A program made the position numbers and the translations under genes. A stretch of 64,000 bases of DNA from Psettodes erumei (taxonomy: Eukaryota > Chordata > Actinopteri > Pleuronectiformes > Psettodidae): the NCBI GenBank assembly GCA_016785225.1, contig JAFBJZ010000652.1:866001-930000 (forward strand), written 5' to 3'. Under the pieces are notes generated by a model. It did no database searches. It was not told the origin of the DNA and saw only the letters and a list, made by a program, of their open reading frames with translations. Positions 11,237 through 23,780 of this stretch are shown here, piece by piece; positions within the stretch are counted from its first letter, which is position 1; each line of letters starts with the position of its first letter.

Positions 11237-14200
11237 AGTCAGTTGTTTGTACAGTAAACACACACACACACAGACATTATGATATCCAACCCTCTGGTAA
11301 CTTAATCCTCATTGTATTCAGAAAAGTAGATAAAAATGTCACCGAGCAGGAAACCAGGATTAACTCAGAACCTGGGAACATTTTGCTGCTCACAAAACAT
11401 TTCACCTATTCCTCATTTATTATTTGAGAAAGAAAAAAAGTTGTATACATTCTTCACATTTAACTTTAAGTGTTGCCATGTTTTAGCTCAAGGGTTGCAG
11501 CACGTTCATATTTAAAACCTCAATAAAATTTCATTTTACAACTGCAATTACAATCCTTACATTTACTCAAACACAAGTAATATAATCCTCGGTGTTTTGA
11601 TCTGGTTACACTCGAGCTAACTTTTACTATGAGGCTGAGAGTAAATACAGGGTGTGGGAACCTGAGAGTAAATGTTTACACTGGTTGCACCGGTCCAACA
11701 GCCTCAGACGTGGATCTGAGGCTGCTGCATTCTCCACTTCCAGAGTATGAAATGTATGAGAAAGGTGTGGGCAAAGCCCAGGTGTTTTTATTTTCTCTGA
11801 CAGAGTTAATACGCTGTGCGGCGGGAGGCGGTGTAGTTTAAAGGTCGCCCCATCAGCGACTCGGCTGCAGCGTCCTGTCAAAGCGCCCCTGACCGACGGC
11901 CGGCTCACGTTTTTGTGAACCTGCTTCGAGTGCAAATAAAGCTTTTGAGCTTCTGTGCATCAGACTGGGCAAATATTTAACATGTAGTACACAATGGAAA
12001 CACAACAGATCTCTTCAATTCAACTTTCTGTTTGTTTCCTCTTGAAAATGTAAAATTCAGAAGTGGTTTTCTTGTACCTGCCGTTAAACCTGACGTGGTC
12101 TTACCTTGATGACCTTGATGGATTGTTTGATCTCCTCCAGTTTCTTGGCTCTCTCCTTGATCAAGTGTTTCAGCTCTGACCTCTTCTTCCCCAGTGTGCT
12201 CTGTTACAAGGAAAATCAGGAGCGTGGATCAGTAAAATCAGCTCCGACACAGACCGTCACATCACAGTCTCATTTCTGCATATCGAGCGACCGTCGCTCA
12301 CCGTCTTCTTCTTCCACTCGTGGTCGGTGGAGACGATGTCGTGGGACTTGTGCGCGGCCTCGGCGCAGGCGGTGCAGATGCAGGTGTGGTCGGTGCGGCA
12401 GTAGACCTCCAGGAGACGTTCGTGTTTCTTACAGATCTTCTCCTCCAGGTGGAACGTGGGTTCGATCAGTCGATGGGATGTCAAAGACTTCACCTGCGTG
12501 ATATCAGCGAGGATACATGTTATTCAGAGCAATCGGAAAAAAAATGCTGCTTTTTTCAGGAAAGATGAAGCAGGTGTTTATCACCTTCCAAAACTAATAA
12601 CAGGCCGACCTTTTTATGATGCCTCAGGTGGGTCTCGCAGAACGACCCGGGGCAGTTCACACAGGACTTGAGCGCCTTTAACTTCCTCCCGATGCAGGCG
12701 TCGCAGGCGACCTCCCCGGCCCGGGCAAACTCTCCGGTATCGAGCCCCGGAGAACCACCATGTCCTGCGTCTTGGATCAAATTCAGCGTGGATCCCCGTG
12801 AGGTGGCGCCTCCGTCTCCACCAGACCCTCCCCCGGCCATCATCAGCCCCTGGAACTGGGATGATATTTCAGCCAGGACCCTGTTGACGCTCATCTCCGG
12901 CTTTTTGGAGTAGCTCTTCTTGCACATGGGGCAGGTGAACTTCTTGCTGTGGTTCCAGTAGCCCTGCAGGCAGGCCTTGCAGAAGCTGTGGCCACACGGC
13001 GTGGAGACGGGCTCCACGAACACCTCCAGACAGATGGAGCAGCTGAATTGCTCCTCTGAGAGGACCCGGCCTCCTGGAGACCTTATGCCTGGAAGAGGGA
13101 GGGAGGGAAAGATGTGATACAGATTAGATGCTAAAGCCTTTAGCCACATTGGCAGAAAGACAAATTACTTTCTACTATCTGGAGGTAATAAAGCAAACGG
13201 ATGTCTTCATCTAAGAGGGCCATCAATGTTACGTATGAGTCACCAGGGCAGTCGTGTCAGTCATTTGAGTGACATGAATAAAAATGAGAATTACTATTGA
13301 AACTGCCTGGGAAGTCTCAGGTCGTCTTCCATCATATAAATATCTAATACTTGGCTAAAACTGTGCACAAACTGAGTAAGTCAATCAGTATGTGCTGATA
13401 CTGTACGAAGAAAAAAACAAAACACAACAGTGACGCAGTGTTCCTTTTAAAACAAACAAATCAGATTAGCGAATGACACACCCTCCACAGAATGAATAAC
13501 TCATGTTGGGATTAGAAACTGAGAAAAGACCGACGGGTAGTAAATGTGATTCAGGTCAGGTTCTGCATGTGCCAGAGGGAACGGGCCGCACAGACGTGTT
13601 AAACTCAGTCTGATTACAGGGTCAAAGATCAGTGTGCATGTACACGGCTTTTATCTGGCACTTGACACTTTGAATAAGCTCATAAATAGTCTCGAATCAC
13701 AAATGATTAATGATACGAGGTTGTGACCTGAAAATTCTTATATAACAAACTGTAAAAACCATTGCATTCCTACAGTGCTCTGTAGGTTTAAGTAGTTCCT
13801 CTCGTATTTTTTTTTTATTGGCTGTATTTATATGAGGCTTTTATCTAAAGCCATTTACAATGCACTTCTTATTCACCCCTGGACTGACACAAAGACTCAA
13901 CATCATGCTCAAGGACACTTTTGCACGTGGACAGGTGGACTCGGGGATCTAACTGTCGACCCTGCAGTTAGCGGAGAATCGTAAAAACTCAATAAGTGGA
14001 GTACTGTACCCTAAGAACCCAAACACAAACAGCACAAAGATGCCTTGTCTGTGAAGGATGGGTGAAGACTCATTAGTCTGAGTGAGACAGGACAAGGTAC
14101 AAGATGACTTCTTTCACAAGGCAGGAAGTGTCTTTGAACGCATCATTCAGTCCAGAGGTAAGAGAAAAACTATCTGAGGAATGCAGAAACTCAGGACCTG

Positions 14201-14709
14201 CTGCCTCACAGCACCGACTTCAGGCTCGAAGGAAAACAAGTCAAAGTGAAAATGGCAACTAACCATCTCCAACAAAGAATCATGACTTGTATCTGTTCAG
14301 ATCATCTGATTAAAAACAAGTCATACAGAATCAGGTTTTTTTTTATTACCTTAACATTTAATTTTTTTAATGTTTTATCAAAATGTAACTAATTATAGTG
14401 ACAGTAATGCAAAAACCACTGAAAAAAAGAATTAGCGTTTAAACATCATCCACTCTGGCATCATTTTATTATCAACTGAGCCAAATAACGAGAAATATCT
14501 ATTTGTGATTTTATCCAACCCACACGTGTAAACTCTTCATTAACTGAAGGGGATTTCCTTGAGTGTTTCCCTGTACTGTGGCCAACTTGTCTGTTACTCA
14601 TTCACTGCCCACAAACTCGACAGAAAACTGTGCTCAACAACAACAACAAAAAAAAGACTCACAAAACACGACGAAAAGAGGCCAAAACAAAGTCTGACTT
14701 ACTCTGCAT
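8796..14709 (-). CDS. Bloodthirsty-type TRIM E3 ubiquitin ligase with frameshifted SPRY exon (TRIM gene C)
   Basis: Proposed coding exons are 14709-14703 (ATGCAGA, then GTAAGT), 13088-12610, 12493-12302, 12200-12105 (96 bp), 10596-10363 (234 bp), 10270-10123 (148 bp), 9649-9623 (27 bp) and 9336-8796. RING ligands are C19, C22, C34, H36, C39, C42, C55 and C58. B-box 1 is at about 131-160 and B-box 2 begins at C183/H186. A phase-0 intron with a weak GTCGGC donor falls between the two B-boxes, unlike genes A and B. The linker after the RING is glycine/serine-rich. In the SPRY exon the frame shifts by two bases near 9171-9176, where an extra GC follows the SSGR codons, so the protein as written stops at 9080. 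Downstream the other frame is open and conserved (HYWEVDVG to the stop at 8796); ignoring the two bases gives 573 residues. The gene may be intact with an assembly error, allelic, or a recent pseudogene. The 7-base initiator exon is an inference from phase and its strong donor. Confidence 0.86.
11202..11232. repeat. (CA)n microsatellite
   Basis: About 15 CA units lie in the 1.5-kb intron of TRIM gene C between its 96-bp and 234-bp exons. The rest of that intron (10,597-12,104) shows no coding or structured element that I can support. Confidence 0.95.
13800..13985. repeat. Relic of a common teleost interspersed repeat
   Basis: The stretch contains wording typical of a widespread fish repeat: GGCTTTTATCTAAAGCCATT, then CTCAAGGACACTTTTGCACG, then a GGGATCTAACTGTCGACCCT tail that resembles a degenerate tRNA-type B box. 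It sits in intron 1 of TRIM gene C. The assignment is by memory of fish repeats. Confidence 0.45.
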
Positions 14710-15401
14710 GTCTGTCCTCAGCCCGCGGTGCCTCACTGCGTGTGCTTTGCTGGGACTCGCTCACGGACAGGTGCTCCGGTGCTCTTCCTGGATCGTGATG
14801 GAGTCCTCCCACTCTCGGCGCGACACACCCCAATACAAAAAACCAAAAAAACACAACCTCCGCGCGCTCCCGTCGCGTCACCATCGCGCTCTGGTTTCTG
14901 TGGCTCCATGCAAAGCAGCTAAACGCTTTCTTCATTTAAATATGAACAGACTCTGATGTAGGTGGTGACACGAAAACAAGTCTAGGTCAGAGCCTGGTAT
15001 ACGGCTGGACCGCGTGTGTGGACAATATGCGAAATTCAGGGCGTATTTGGAAACCAGTAAGACACCAGTTAGCATGTTCCGCCTGTTAGCATATTCAGGG
15101 CAATATGGCGTCTGTCTTTTCAGTCCGTTCGCTTCTCTCCTACTCTGTCCACTCACACACAATTATAACTCAGCCGAATTCAAAATAAAGATGCTCTCAT
15201 TTATATGTTGTCCTGTTTTTTGTTAGCGGACAACAGAACAGTCTATTAGGCCTGTGTTTTATCCAGAAATCACTTTCAAGATGGCGCCTCACAAAATTAC
15301 TATAAATTAAAGACAGGCTGTGCTGTGAATTGGCTATTTTTCGATGAAAAATTATAATTCGGGGGAAAAAAACAATTAAAGCCGCAGTATATCTTTCTTA
15401 C

Positions 15402-15644
15402 CATGTCTCTCTAACAAACTGCTCCACATGTGTGCCTCTCACTATCTTCAAAGGAAAATATATAAAGTTCAGCTGTGTGAAAGTCCTAAAACAAATATCC
15501 AAATGCATAATCTGCCAGCACAGCTTTTGATTGGAGAGGCAGTATTTTCGCGCCGAGTCAATTTGAGCGGCCAATGGGAAACGCCGAAGACCAGCCAACC
15601 AATAGTGTACGTTAAGTGAATCATGTGGTATTCGGCTGGCCAAT
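15402..15644 (-). promoter_or_regulatory. Promoter-like cluster: four CCAAT boxes and an E2F site
   Basis: CCAAT boxes occur at 15571, 15599 and 15640 on the plus strand and one inverted (ATTGG) at 15530. TTTCGCGCC at 15546-15554 is a perfect E2F-type site. An AT-rich TATA-like block (TATATAAAG on the plus strand) is at 15459-15467. Reading minus, an ATG at 15404-15402 abuts a strong GTAAGA donor. NF-Y plus E2F is typical of cell-cycle promoters. This may be an alternative start for TRIM gene C or the promoter of an unseen transcript. The direction is uncertain. Confidence 0.35.
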
Positions 15645-16509
15645 GGTGTAATCTGATCATTCCCTCACTGAATCAGGGACAGAGAAGGATCCAGAGCTGT
15701 CCGGACAACAGCTAATATTGTGAAAATAACTAAGATCAGTTCTTACATTATTGATGGATCCACGTTTTCTTTCAGGAGCAAAAAAATGCATAGGAGACTA
15801 TATTATATATGAGCGTCTTCAGAGACCAGGACCATGCGGTGTCAGGTTCAATGAAAATGTCCTCTATAACACTCAGGGCTAAAAGGAAATTACTGCATTT
15901 AAGGTTGTTTTTTTTTAATTGCTTGGAAACATATTAGAATTTTGAAACTTTCAAATTGCTGCACTTTCTTGAGCTCTACAGGGGAAGACAGAACATAATT
16001 ACCGCAGAGATAAATGATGCAGTCGATGTATTCAGTGATAAATGACACAGCGGTTAAATGATTAAAAGTAGCTCTATTTATCAAATTACCCGCAGTGTTT
16101 AAATCATCTTCGCTGACAACACAGTTCATCACCCTTTTCATGTGCATTTTCATCCATTTCATTACACTTTCCACCCATCTGACTCTCAGTAACACAGGGT
16201 CAGAAATTTAGAGCAATATTTTCCTTTATTCATTAATTCCTTCAGTGTTTTTAAAGCCCATTTTTAGCAAGTCCAGCATGCTCTGTCTTCCCACCACTGA
16301 GTGATGTATTACTGCTGCACATGCCTTCTGGTGCTTTACTTAACAACTGCCTTCTTGAAAAAAAAGCTGTGGTTGAATTTCACAAAGCTTTCTTTAACGC
16401 TTCATAAAAGTGCCAGTAAATACTGACTGTTTTACATCACTGAATGTAAATACATAAATATTCATGTAGGTTTTTTTTCAGTTTAATGCAGACACCAGTG
16501 GTACATGTG

Positions 16510-16775
16510 TTAGAAGCTGCAACTCTTGAACTCCACCACTGGTGGGCAGCCTTTGTCCAGCACTGAAGTAACACCTGCTCCTGCCAACACACACAACTTC
16601 ACATTCATGATGCAGTTTTGCCCTATACAGTCGCTGATGCTGTCGTCCATGGCAACGCAGGAGCACAACAATAGAATAGGCTTAAATCCCCACATTACTT
16701 ACACAACAAACATCCAGCAGTAATCAGTGTGAGGGTGAAAGCTGCTGCAATCACCAAACCAATATTGACATTACA
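16510..16775 (-). other. Possible degenerate Ly6/uPAR-like fragment
   Basis: A 61-residue minus-strand frame (16695-16510) is cysteine-rich and contains GAGVTSVLDKGCPPVVEFKSC, which resembles the second half of a Ly6 three-finger domain. A separate frame at about 16770-16690 encodes a hydrophobic run (GLVIAAAFTLTLITAG) like a signal or GPI-tail segment. They are not joined by clear splice sites, and their order does not give a complete gene. This could be a relic of a Ly6 gene or chance. Confidence 0.2.
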
Positions 16776-17419
16776 TTCAGGAAGCTACGTGCACTTCATG
16801 TAATTTTACAGAATTCTCCTCTATCTCCGCTCCATTCCTTTGAGTTATGACCCTGAAGTCTGCCACCACCCAGGTTTTGTCGAAAGATGGATTTCTTTGC
16901 ACTGCAGCAGTGTATTGATGAAACTGGTGTCGCTAACACATTGAAGAGGATGTTCTGTGCTAAAAACAACCGCTCGTCCAGGGTCTCGGAGATGATATTG
17001 ATCCCTATCTCTTCCTGTCAAATGTCACTGCATCTCTATTTATCTGTTGCATATTATTGACCGTGCTACATCTTCATTTCCCCCAGTTTGTATTGTGTGT
17101 AGTCATATTCCTCCAGATATGGTTAAAAACTCCCTGCTGAATTTACTTCCTGTCTGTTTTACTTTAAGTCTGTGTAAAGCCTGCCTTGGAGACTCGGCTT
17201 GTCATTGTTATTTTGCAGGCGTCTGAACCGTCTTCTGTGATTTGGATGGGTTTTAAAAAAAGAGACTTGCAGCCGCCACCTCACCTCAGCTTGTGATTGT
17301 TTCTCTGTACGTGCACGTGGGCATGCATCATGTGCGTGTATGCCATGATATGCAGCGCAGCCCTACGGCAAACCCACTGCAGAGATTGTGTCGCATGATG
17401 TTATGGAGCTAGTTTCTTG

Positions 17420-17421
<2 letters not shown>

Positions 17422-17460
<39 letters not shown>

Positions 17461-17467
17461 GGGGGGG
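17422..17467. repeat. (GT)n microsatellite followed by poly-G
   Basis: About 19 GT units are followed by an eight-G run. The next 600 bases are CT-rich and open in several frames, but the predicted peptides are low-complexity. I see no gene in 17,470-20,400. Confidence 0.95.
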
Positions 17468-17469
17468 GT

Positions 17470-20400
17470 CTGCCTTCTCTTCCTGTCGCAGTGTCACTCA
17501 AGGTAAATGCATCGCCCCTCCCTCCCTTCTCCTGCTCTCCTTCTCTGTCTGTCCACTGGCAGCTCCTCTTTGTGTCCATCCATCTTTTCATCTTTTTCAC
17601 CCATCTGCCTGTCTTTTCTTTTCTTCTTTTCTTTCTACTCCCCTTTTGTTCCCCCACTCTCTGGTTTATTTTCCATAACCCTATCCAAATGTTCCCTATC
17701 AGGCTTATAAATAGAGGCTATACGGTCTCCCTCTCTTGTTCTCTCCAATGCTTCCTGTATTTTGTTTTTCTCTCCTTCCCTGCAATCCGGCACTTAGCAG
17801 AGTCTCTGCTGGAATCTACACTGCACTGTGTTTTTGCCTGTCTTCAGCTCCCCCTCCTTTCTTTCCCCCCCCTCACCTCTCACTCTAAACTCCCTTGTTC
17901 CTCACGCTGCACCTCCATCTCTCTCTCTCTCTCTCCTTCATATCATAATTTGAAGACCGCAGTTAAAAGCCTGCCTGTAAATAAACGCGGGCCTTTTCTC
18001 GAGACATTTAACCCACTCGTCTCACTTTTCTTCTTCCACATCCCTCTCAAACGCCCAAGGAAATTAAAAAAAAAACACTGAGCTCTCACTCTGCACATAG
18101 TTTTCTTGCGTCTCAGCGTGTCGCCTCTTCCTGACACCGCTCACATACATTCCTCGCCGTCCTCCGCCTTTCTCCAGATGCTCTCGGGTTTCTAAGAGAG
18201 GGGTATCGGTGCTCTCGCCTCCTTCGGGGGATACGGTAGCGTTAGTGAGCATTATTGATAGTAGGCGCGGATACTGTCACACTCTCCATGTCACTGATAA
18301 CCTCCCTGTGCCCCCGGCTACCGGAGGACAAGAACCCACAGCTGAGATCTGATCTCGTGGCATCGTCAGCGGGGTGATTCCTAATCACACAGAGAGGCCC
18401 TGTATTGATCCCACTTTGGATTTTCTCTTTGACCTTTTAAAGGGAAATGACGCCACGAGCTTCTTGCTCAAGTGCACTAAAGCAGGGCAGGTTCTGAACA
18501 CCTAACTGACCCACAGTGCTTATGGAAAAGCACTGGCGCAGACCGAATGACCTGATCTGCGTTTTGTGAAACAGCTGATTTGCTTATCGGTGACATAACA
18601 TGCAAATGACATCGACATCATTATGGACCATTATTAAAAGATCCAGCTGCGCAGTGCTTCATCAGCTCGTTCATGCTGACTCAGGATCTTGTCACAGAAT
18701 TGATAAATACGTGGACTCTGGTCAGTCGGACCTTCAGCTGCAAACACACCAAGTTGCACTTTGCGACTTGCGAGAGTTGCTGCTGACAAAGTCAAACCAT
18801 CGCAGTGCTGCATAAAAACGCAACACACGCTGCATCTGAAGTGACTTTAGTTTGACAAGCGTTTTTTTTTTTTTTTTTTTGCTCCCTCCCCAGGATTTTC
18901 CCCTGCAGCTTCACCGCATGCAGACAACACTGCAGTGCTTCATTCACATGCAGCGCTCAGTTTGTGAGCTGCTCTGCTCCTGCAGCTCCTGCCTGTTGCT
19001 GCTTGTTTGTTCCGTCCTGCTTCTCTTCACGTGTCATCCCAGGACGGGGGAGGTAAACCTGCCCCCCTGTAACATCTGTGTCGCACCCGTATCAGGTAAA
19101 ACCTTTTCATTGCATCCCATGGCTTTTATTGCCCCAGTGACTCTGTGTTTTCTCGGGTGCATCTGAGGCATGAAAGCGTGTGCACTGGGGCCAAAGCGGG
19201 ATTTTCTTTAAAACCACATTTCCGCTCAAGCGACTTGAAGCAGCCGAGCGCGGCGCTGCAGTCGACATCAGCATTATCTCCACTTCCTTCACGTGTGATC
19301 TGATCTCAACTGATGCCGTCTGATCTCGTCTCGTCTCTCCTCGTCTTATGCGCTTTGAAACGTTCCCCGCATATGTCTTAATAAAGACACTGGCGGCCAC
19401 TGACGACAAAAAGCGCCCAGCCATCGTGTGATGGTATGAGACGTTTTCAGGCTAAAGATCATGAGGTTCAATAAACATGTGAAATCCTTAAATCGCGGAC
19501 TCCAAAAATAGGCCTATTGAAAACAATGACTCCTTTTTAGCTGCAGGATTTCCTTTTTGTTCAAGCTGCTGAATGATCTCAAGTCTGGCAACGTGGAAAA
19601 AATGTCTTTTCATCAGTCCTTATCTGGGAAACTTATCCAAACAACACAGACTGTAAGACTATTGGGAAATGTTTATTCAGTGTCTATATGAAACATGACT
19701 TTTGTGCGTCTATCCCCGAGCACACACACAAGATTTAACGCCACAAATAAAGCAGGATGACCTCTGACCTTCTACATGTGCAGTATGTATTGACCTAAAA
19801 TGGTCATCTCTTCCTTCTCCTTTGTCTCGATGTCCCTGGATGTTACACCCACTTCAGTTTAACTCACATCTACAGTTCAGCTGATCATTTCATTGATCCT
19901 GAACAGGGAAATTGACAAGAAGGAAACTTGAGCCTGAAAAGGAAATACAACTGATCTGGAAAAACTGCAGCAAATAAGTAATGGGGCACAGATACCACCA
20001 GAGTGGATGCAAAATATAAAAACATGGAATACGTGGAGGAATTAAGAGAACACCATTAAAATAAACAAATAAAATCTAAATAACACTGCAAGGAATTTTA
20101 ATTCACTGCTTTGATTTAACCGACTGTCCTCTGCACTGTAAATTAATTTCACAGCAGTTGCCGTTGAACAGTGTTTACATCCAAAACAAGTTCTTCAGCC
20201 TTGAAATCTCGAATTATCCGGTGAGTCAAAGTAGAAGAAGAAGTGGAATTCCTTTGAGCCTCAGAAGTCTGGCTCTGAAACTCCTTTAAGTGGGCTGAAG
20301 TTGTTTTCTTTTCATTCGCTTTCAGAAACCTTTCGTTGAAAAAAAAAAAAACCTGGGCTGTGGATCATCGTTAAAATGGACAGAATAAAGATAATCATGT

Positions 20401-23400
20401 CCTCAACCTTTTAAGCATCAGACCCAGAACCAGAGTCATCACTCAGTGTTTGAATGCAAGAAAATCACCCAAAATATTGTTGTGTTGTTGCACCAAAACA
20501 CAAATTAGCACATCTAAAGTAGATCTACAGGAACTACATGACACATTTATGGCTTTTTTTTGTTATTTTTGTACAACCATTCCCTCTTCTTTTTATTTAT
20601 ATCTCTCCATAATTTTATCCATTAAGAAAAGAAAGACTCGGGGGGGGGGGGCATCTCAACATGCCAGACCTCTTTGACCCCCCCCCTGTTCATTTGCGTC
20701 ACAGGGATATGCAAAGACTCAGCGTCCTATTTACCCTGTGTATAATTGACTGCTCCAAATTCGCTAAATTCCAGCACTGCAATGAAGAAGATATGTTCTT
20801 TATAGTCACCCATGAGCCGGTTTGAACTGGAACAGCACCCAGAGGGGGCCGGATTGAAACCGGCTCCCCGGGGGAGGGCGGGTGCATACCGGCACACCGA
20901 CATCCCCCAAAGGGTCCAGGTCAGAAAAATCTCCTTCAAACTGTTGAAGCTACTTTGGGAGCTCCACGTGGAAATGGATTCCTCACATGTGATGCGCTCA
21001 GATAAATGGATGGCGTGTGTATTTTTAATAATGCATAGACTACTGGTCAGGATAAAGAGAAAAGAGCCCTTAATGGTGTTTAATGCAAGTCGCCGACAAA
21101 AAAACGGACGGAAGCAGAGCGGATAGAGTTCAAAGCAATATGCGGCAAATTTTTTTTTATTGAGTGCAGAAAACACAATACAAGGAGTGTTCTTGTGCAT
21201 TCTCACCTCAGCCACCACTTCTTTAAAATCCAACAACACGTCTTTGAGATTGAAATGTCAAAATACACAAGAGGGGGGGGAGAAAAAAAACACACACACA
21301 CACACAAATCTGGATTTCACATGACTTCACGTGGGAAACTGAAAGAGAAGCTCGCGCCGACGCAGGAATCCACATAAATTATAGAAATAAATAAATCAGT
21401 CGTCATGGTAGGGGAGGTGGTGGGTTGTGAGATGGGGCCCTGTAGAGCTTCCTGATTGGCAGATGCCTCCCTGAAAGGACGGTGGTCAGCAAGTGGCCAC
21501 GCTGTGAAGGGCAAGCCCACGCCTCAACGCCACAATGTCAACGTACAATCATCCCAAACACAAAAACAAACACAGACAACCTAAAATCCTGACGTCGTAA
21601 CTGTGTTGACCGTTCACCGAGAACATGCTTTTCTCAGCCGTTCTGTCACACTGCTGTATTTTACACTTCCACAGACAACATAAAGAAGGGATGTACAGGA
21701 ACAGATTATCTAAACACACTTGTTGTTGTTGTTGTTTTATTATTATTTCTCTAAAGTATGGCTTTGATGTCATTTCTAGGCTGTAAAGCTGGGCCCAAAC
21801 ATCCACTGCTGGCGTGTCGCACCGCTTACTTTCACTATCAAGTACATTATATTCTTGTCAAGCATAATAAGAAGTGGATGTAGATAAACATGTACAAGCG
21901 GGGGGGGGGAATATTAAGTGAGCAAGCGCGGATTCAGGGAGACGCTGTGCAGACGCCGCAGTGTGAATGGGACGCACAAATAGCCCTGGATCGCTGAGCT
22001 CTTGTCTGCCGTGACGTCAAGAGGGTTTTTTTTTTTTTTGAAAGGAAGGGAGCGGGGGACTTGGCTTAAGCCATCTCAGGCGGCTTTGCTCCATTTTTAT
22101 TACACCCAATCCTTCCCCCTCGTTCGCTCGCCGAACCCCGCCTTGCGGTCGCCTTCGGGGGTGGAGGAGTGAAACCAGGTCAGGCTAACAAAGCGGAGCG
22201 CGAACGCAGCGTCGACAAAGAAAGATGGAAGTAAAGAAAGACCAGCGTCCTTTATAGGCTGTAATGTGTGCAGTGTATTTCAAAAGGAGTGTGGGGGTGG
22301 GGGGGGTGAGCGTGTAAATTTAGTCGGAAAAAAAATATATAATATGCCGTGACGAATCTAACCCCGAAACATCCGCACTTTGATCAACATGCCGAAGAGC
22401 CAGCGTCAGTCACGTGACGAACCGCAGCTAAGGAAGCAAAGTGCATCCACGCAAATGGCTTATTAACCTGGTTAACTGGTAATTAACTGGTTAAAAGGTA
22501 CTGGCTTAATACTAGTAAAGAGTTGTACACGGACAGAACCACAGGAGGTTTTAAAGTGGGGTTCAGATCGGACCCCATGCAGACGGACCTCAGGGAACAC
22601 ACGCTGAGTTTATATCAAACTGCTCTCTCCCCCTTTAACACAAAAGTGACAGGTAGAGATGACGCACTTACACCAAGCCTCATAGCAACCGCGAGAAAAA
22701 GGAAGGGAGAAATGTTGTTGGACGCCATAAGGAGCAGCGGGTCTGCAGACGCCGCGGCGAGGATCCGAACCCGCGGCCTTTTCAGCTGGAGGTCAACCTT
22801 TTTTATCTAAACGCCCGAGCGATCTCACGGGCCTCAAATCCACCAGGCTTATCACAACTCACATTTCACACTGAGGTGACCGGCTCGGAGTTACCTTCCC
22901 GGCTTTGTGTCTGTTGCCAAGCAACATTAAGCCTCTTTAGATCCTGACAGGTAGCTATTTCCAGCAGCCCAGACCCAGAGACTCCGCTTTCAATTACATG
23001 GATCGGGCTCCTGGACCGGTTCATCGTCTTTCCTCTTTGCGTGCGGATCATAAATCACCGACGATGTCACATCACCGCTGAATTTTAGAGTTAATGCATT
23101 TCCAAATGAGCTCCTGTCAAGCTATCACAGATGGACGTGGTCTGATTTGTAAGGATTTGCGAGGATTTCCGTTCTGTATTTAAAGTCCCCGAAAACTTGG
23201 CTTCAAATCTTTGGTTTTTTTCCTTCGTAACGTCATATCTCATTTATCAGACCTGCACAGGGAGGAAAACTCGGCAATTTATAGAACTGTAATACTCGGT
23301 TTATCCAGAAGGTTGTTTTGCTCAATCGATCGATCAAATCGGTTTTAAAACTCGAGCTGCGTTCAAGAGACTCTACAGATACATTTAAGAACCTGCGTGA

Positions 23401-23780
23401 AGAAACAGGGGCTGTAATCTGAGATGAGATTACACACAGACAGGTGTGCAACATTCAGACTCTGTGTGCAGTGATGTCATAACATAAAGGAGGCGGGTGC
23501 AGGTACATGAAAGTCCAGTCAGCTTATATGTGCTGTTTTTTTTTCTAACTTGTTAATCCTATCCACTCAAGCACAGACAGATCGACACTGAAAAGCCCCA
23601 CACGTGTTTTTTTTTGTTTTTTCTAAAGAATTATATGCTTTTGCTATTCAACACGCCTGCCAAATCAAATCCACCTAAATCCCTGTAACTAAGTGTACGT
23701 CAGGTAATTATTTGAAGACCGTGTCAAATCCAGTTAGGGGGAGAAAAGGGGGGGGGGGGGTGTGTTTGATATGAAACTCA
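17470..23780. other. Gene-poor intergenic stretch
   Basis: This stretch has pyrimidine-rich DNA to about 18,070, then mixed sequence with short homopolymers (poly-G at about 20,640 and 21,900). No exon with both a good frame and splice sites was found. A GGATTGAAACCGGCTCC word at about 20,850 and a GGATCCGAACCCGCGGCC word at about 22,760 look like degenerate tRNA-type B boxes of interspersed repeats, not tRNA genes, because no cloverleaf could be drawn by eye. Confidence 0.5.

Noticed and set aside
11202..11270. CRISPR-like regular repeats
   Set aside because: The periodic words are dinucleotide microsatellites with no unique spacers, and the genome is a vertebrate one.
17422..18081. Long plus-strand frame of 219 codons
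   Set aside because: It starts in a GT repeat and is pyrimidine-rich, giving Val-Cys repeats then Leu/Ser/Phe-rich filler with no domain or splice support.
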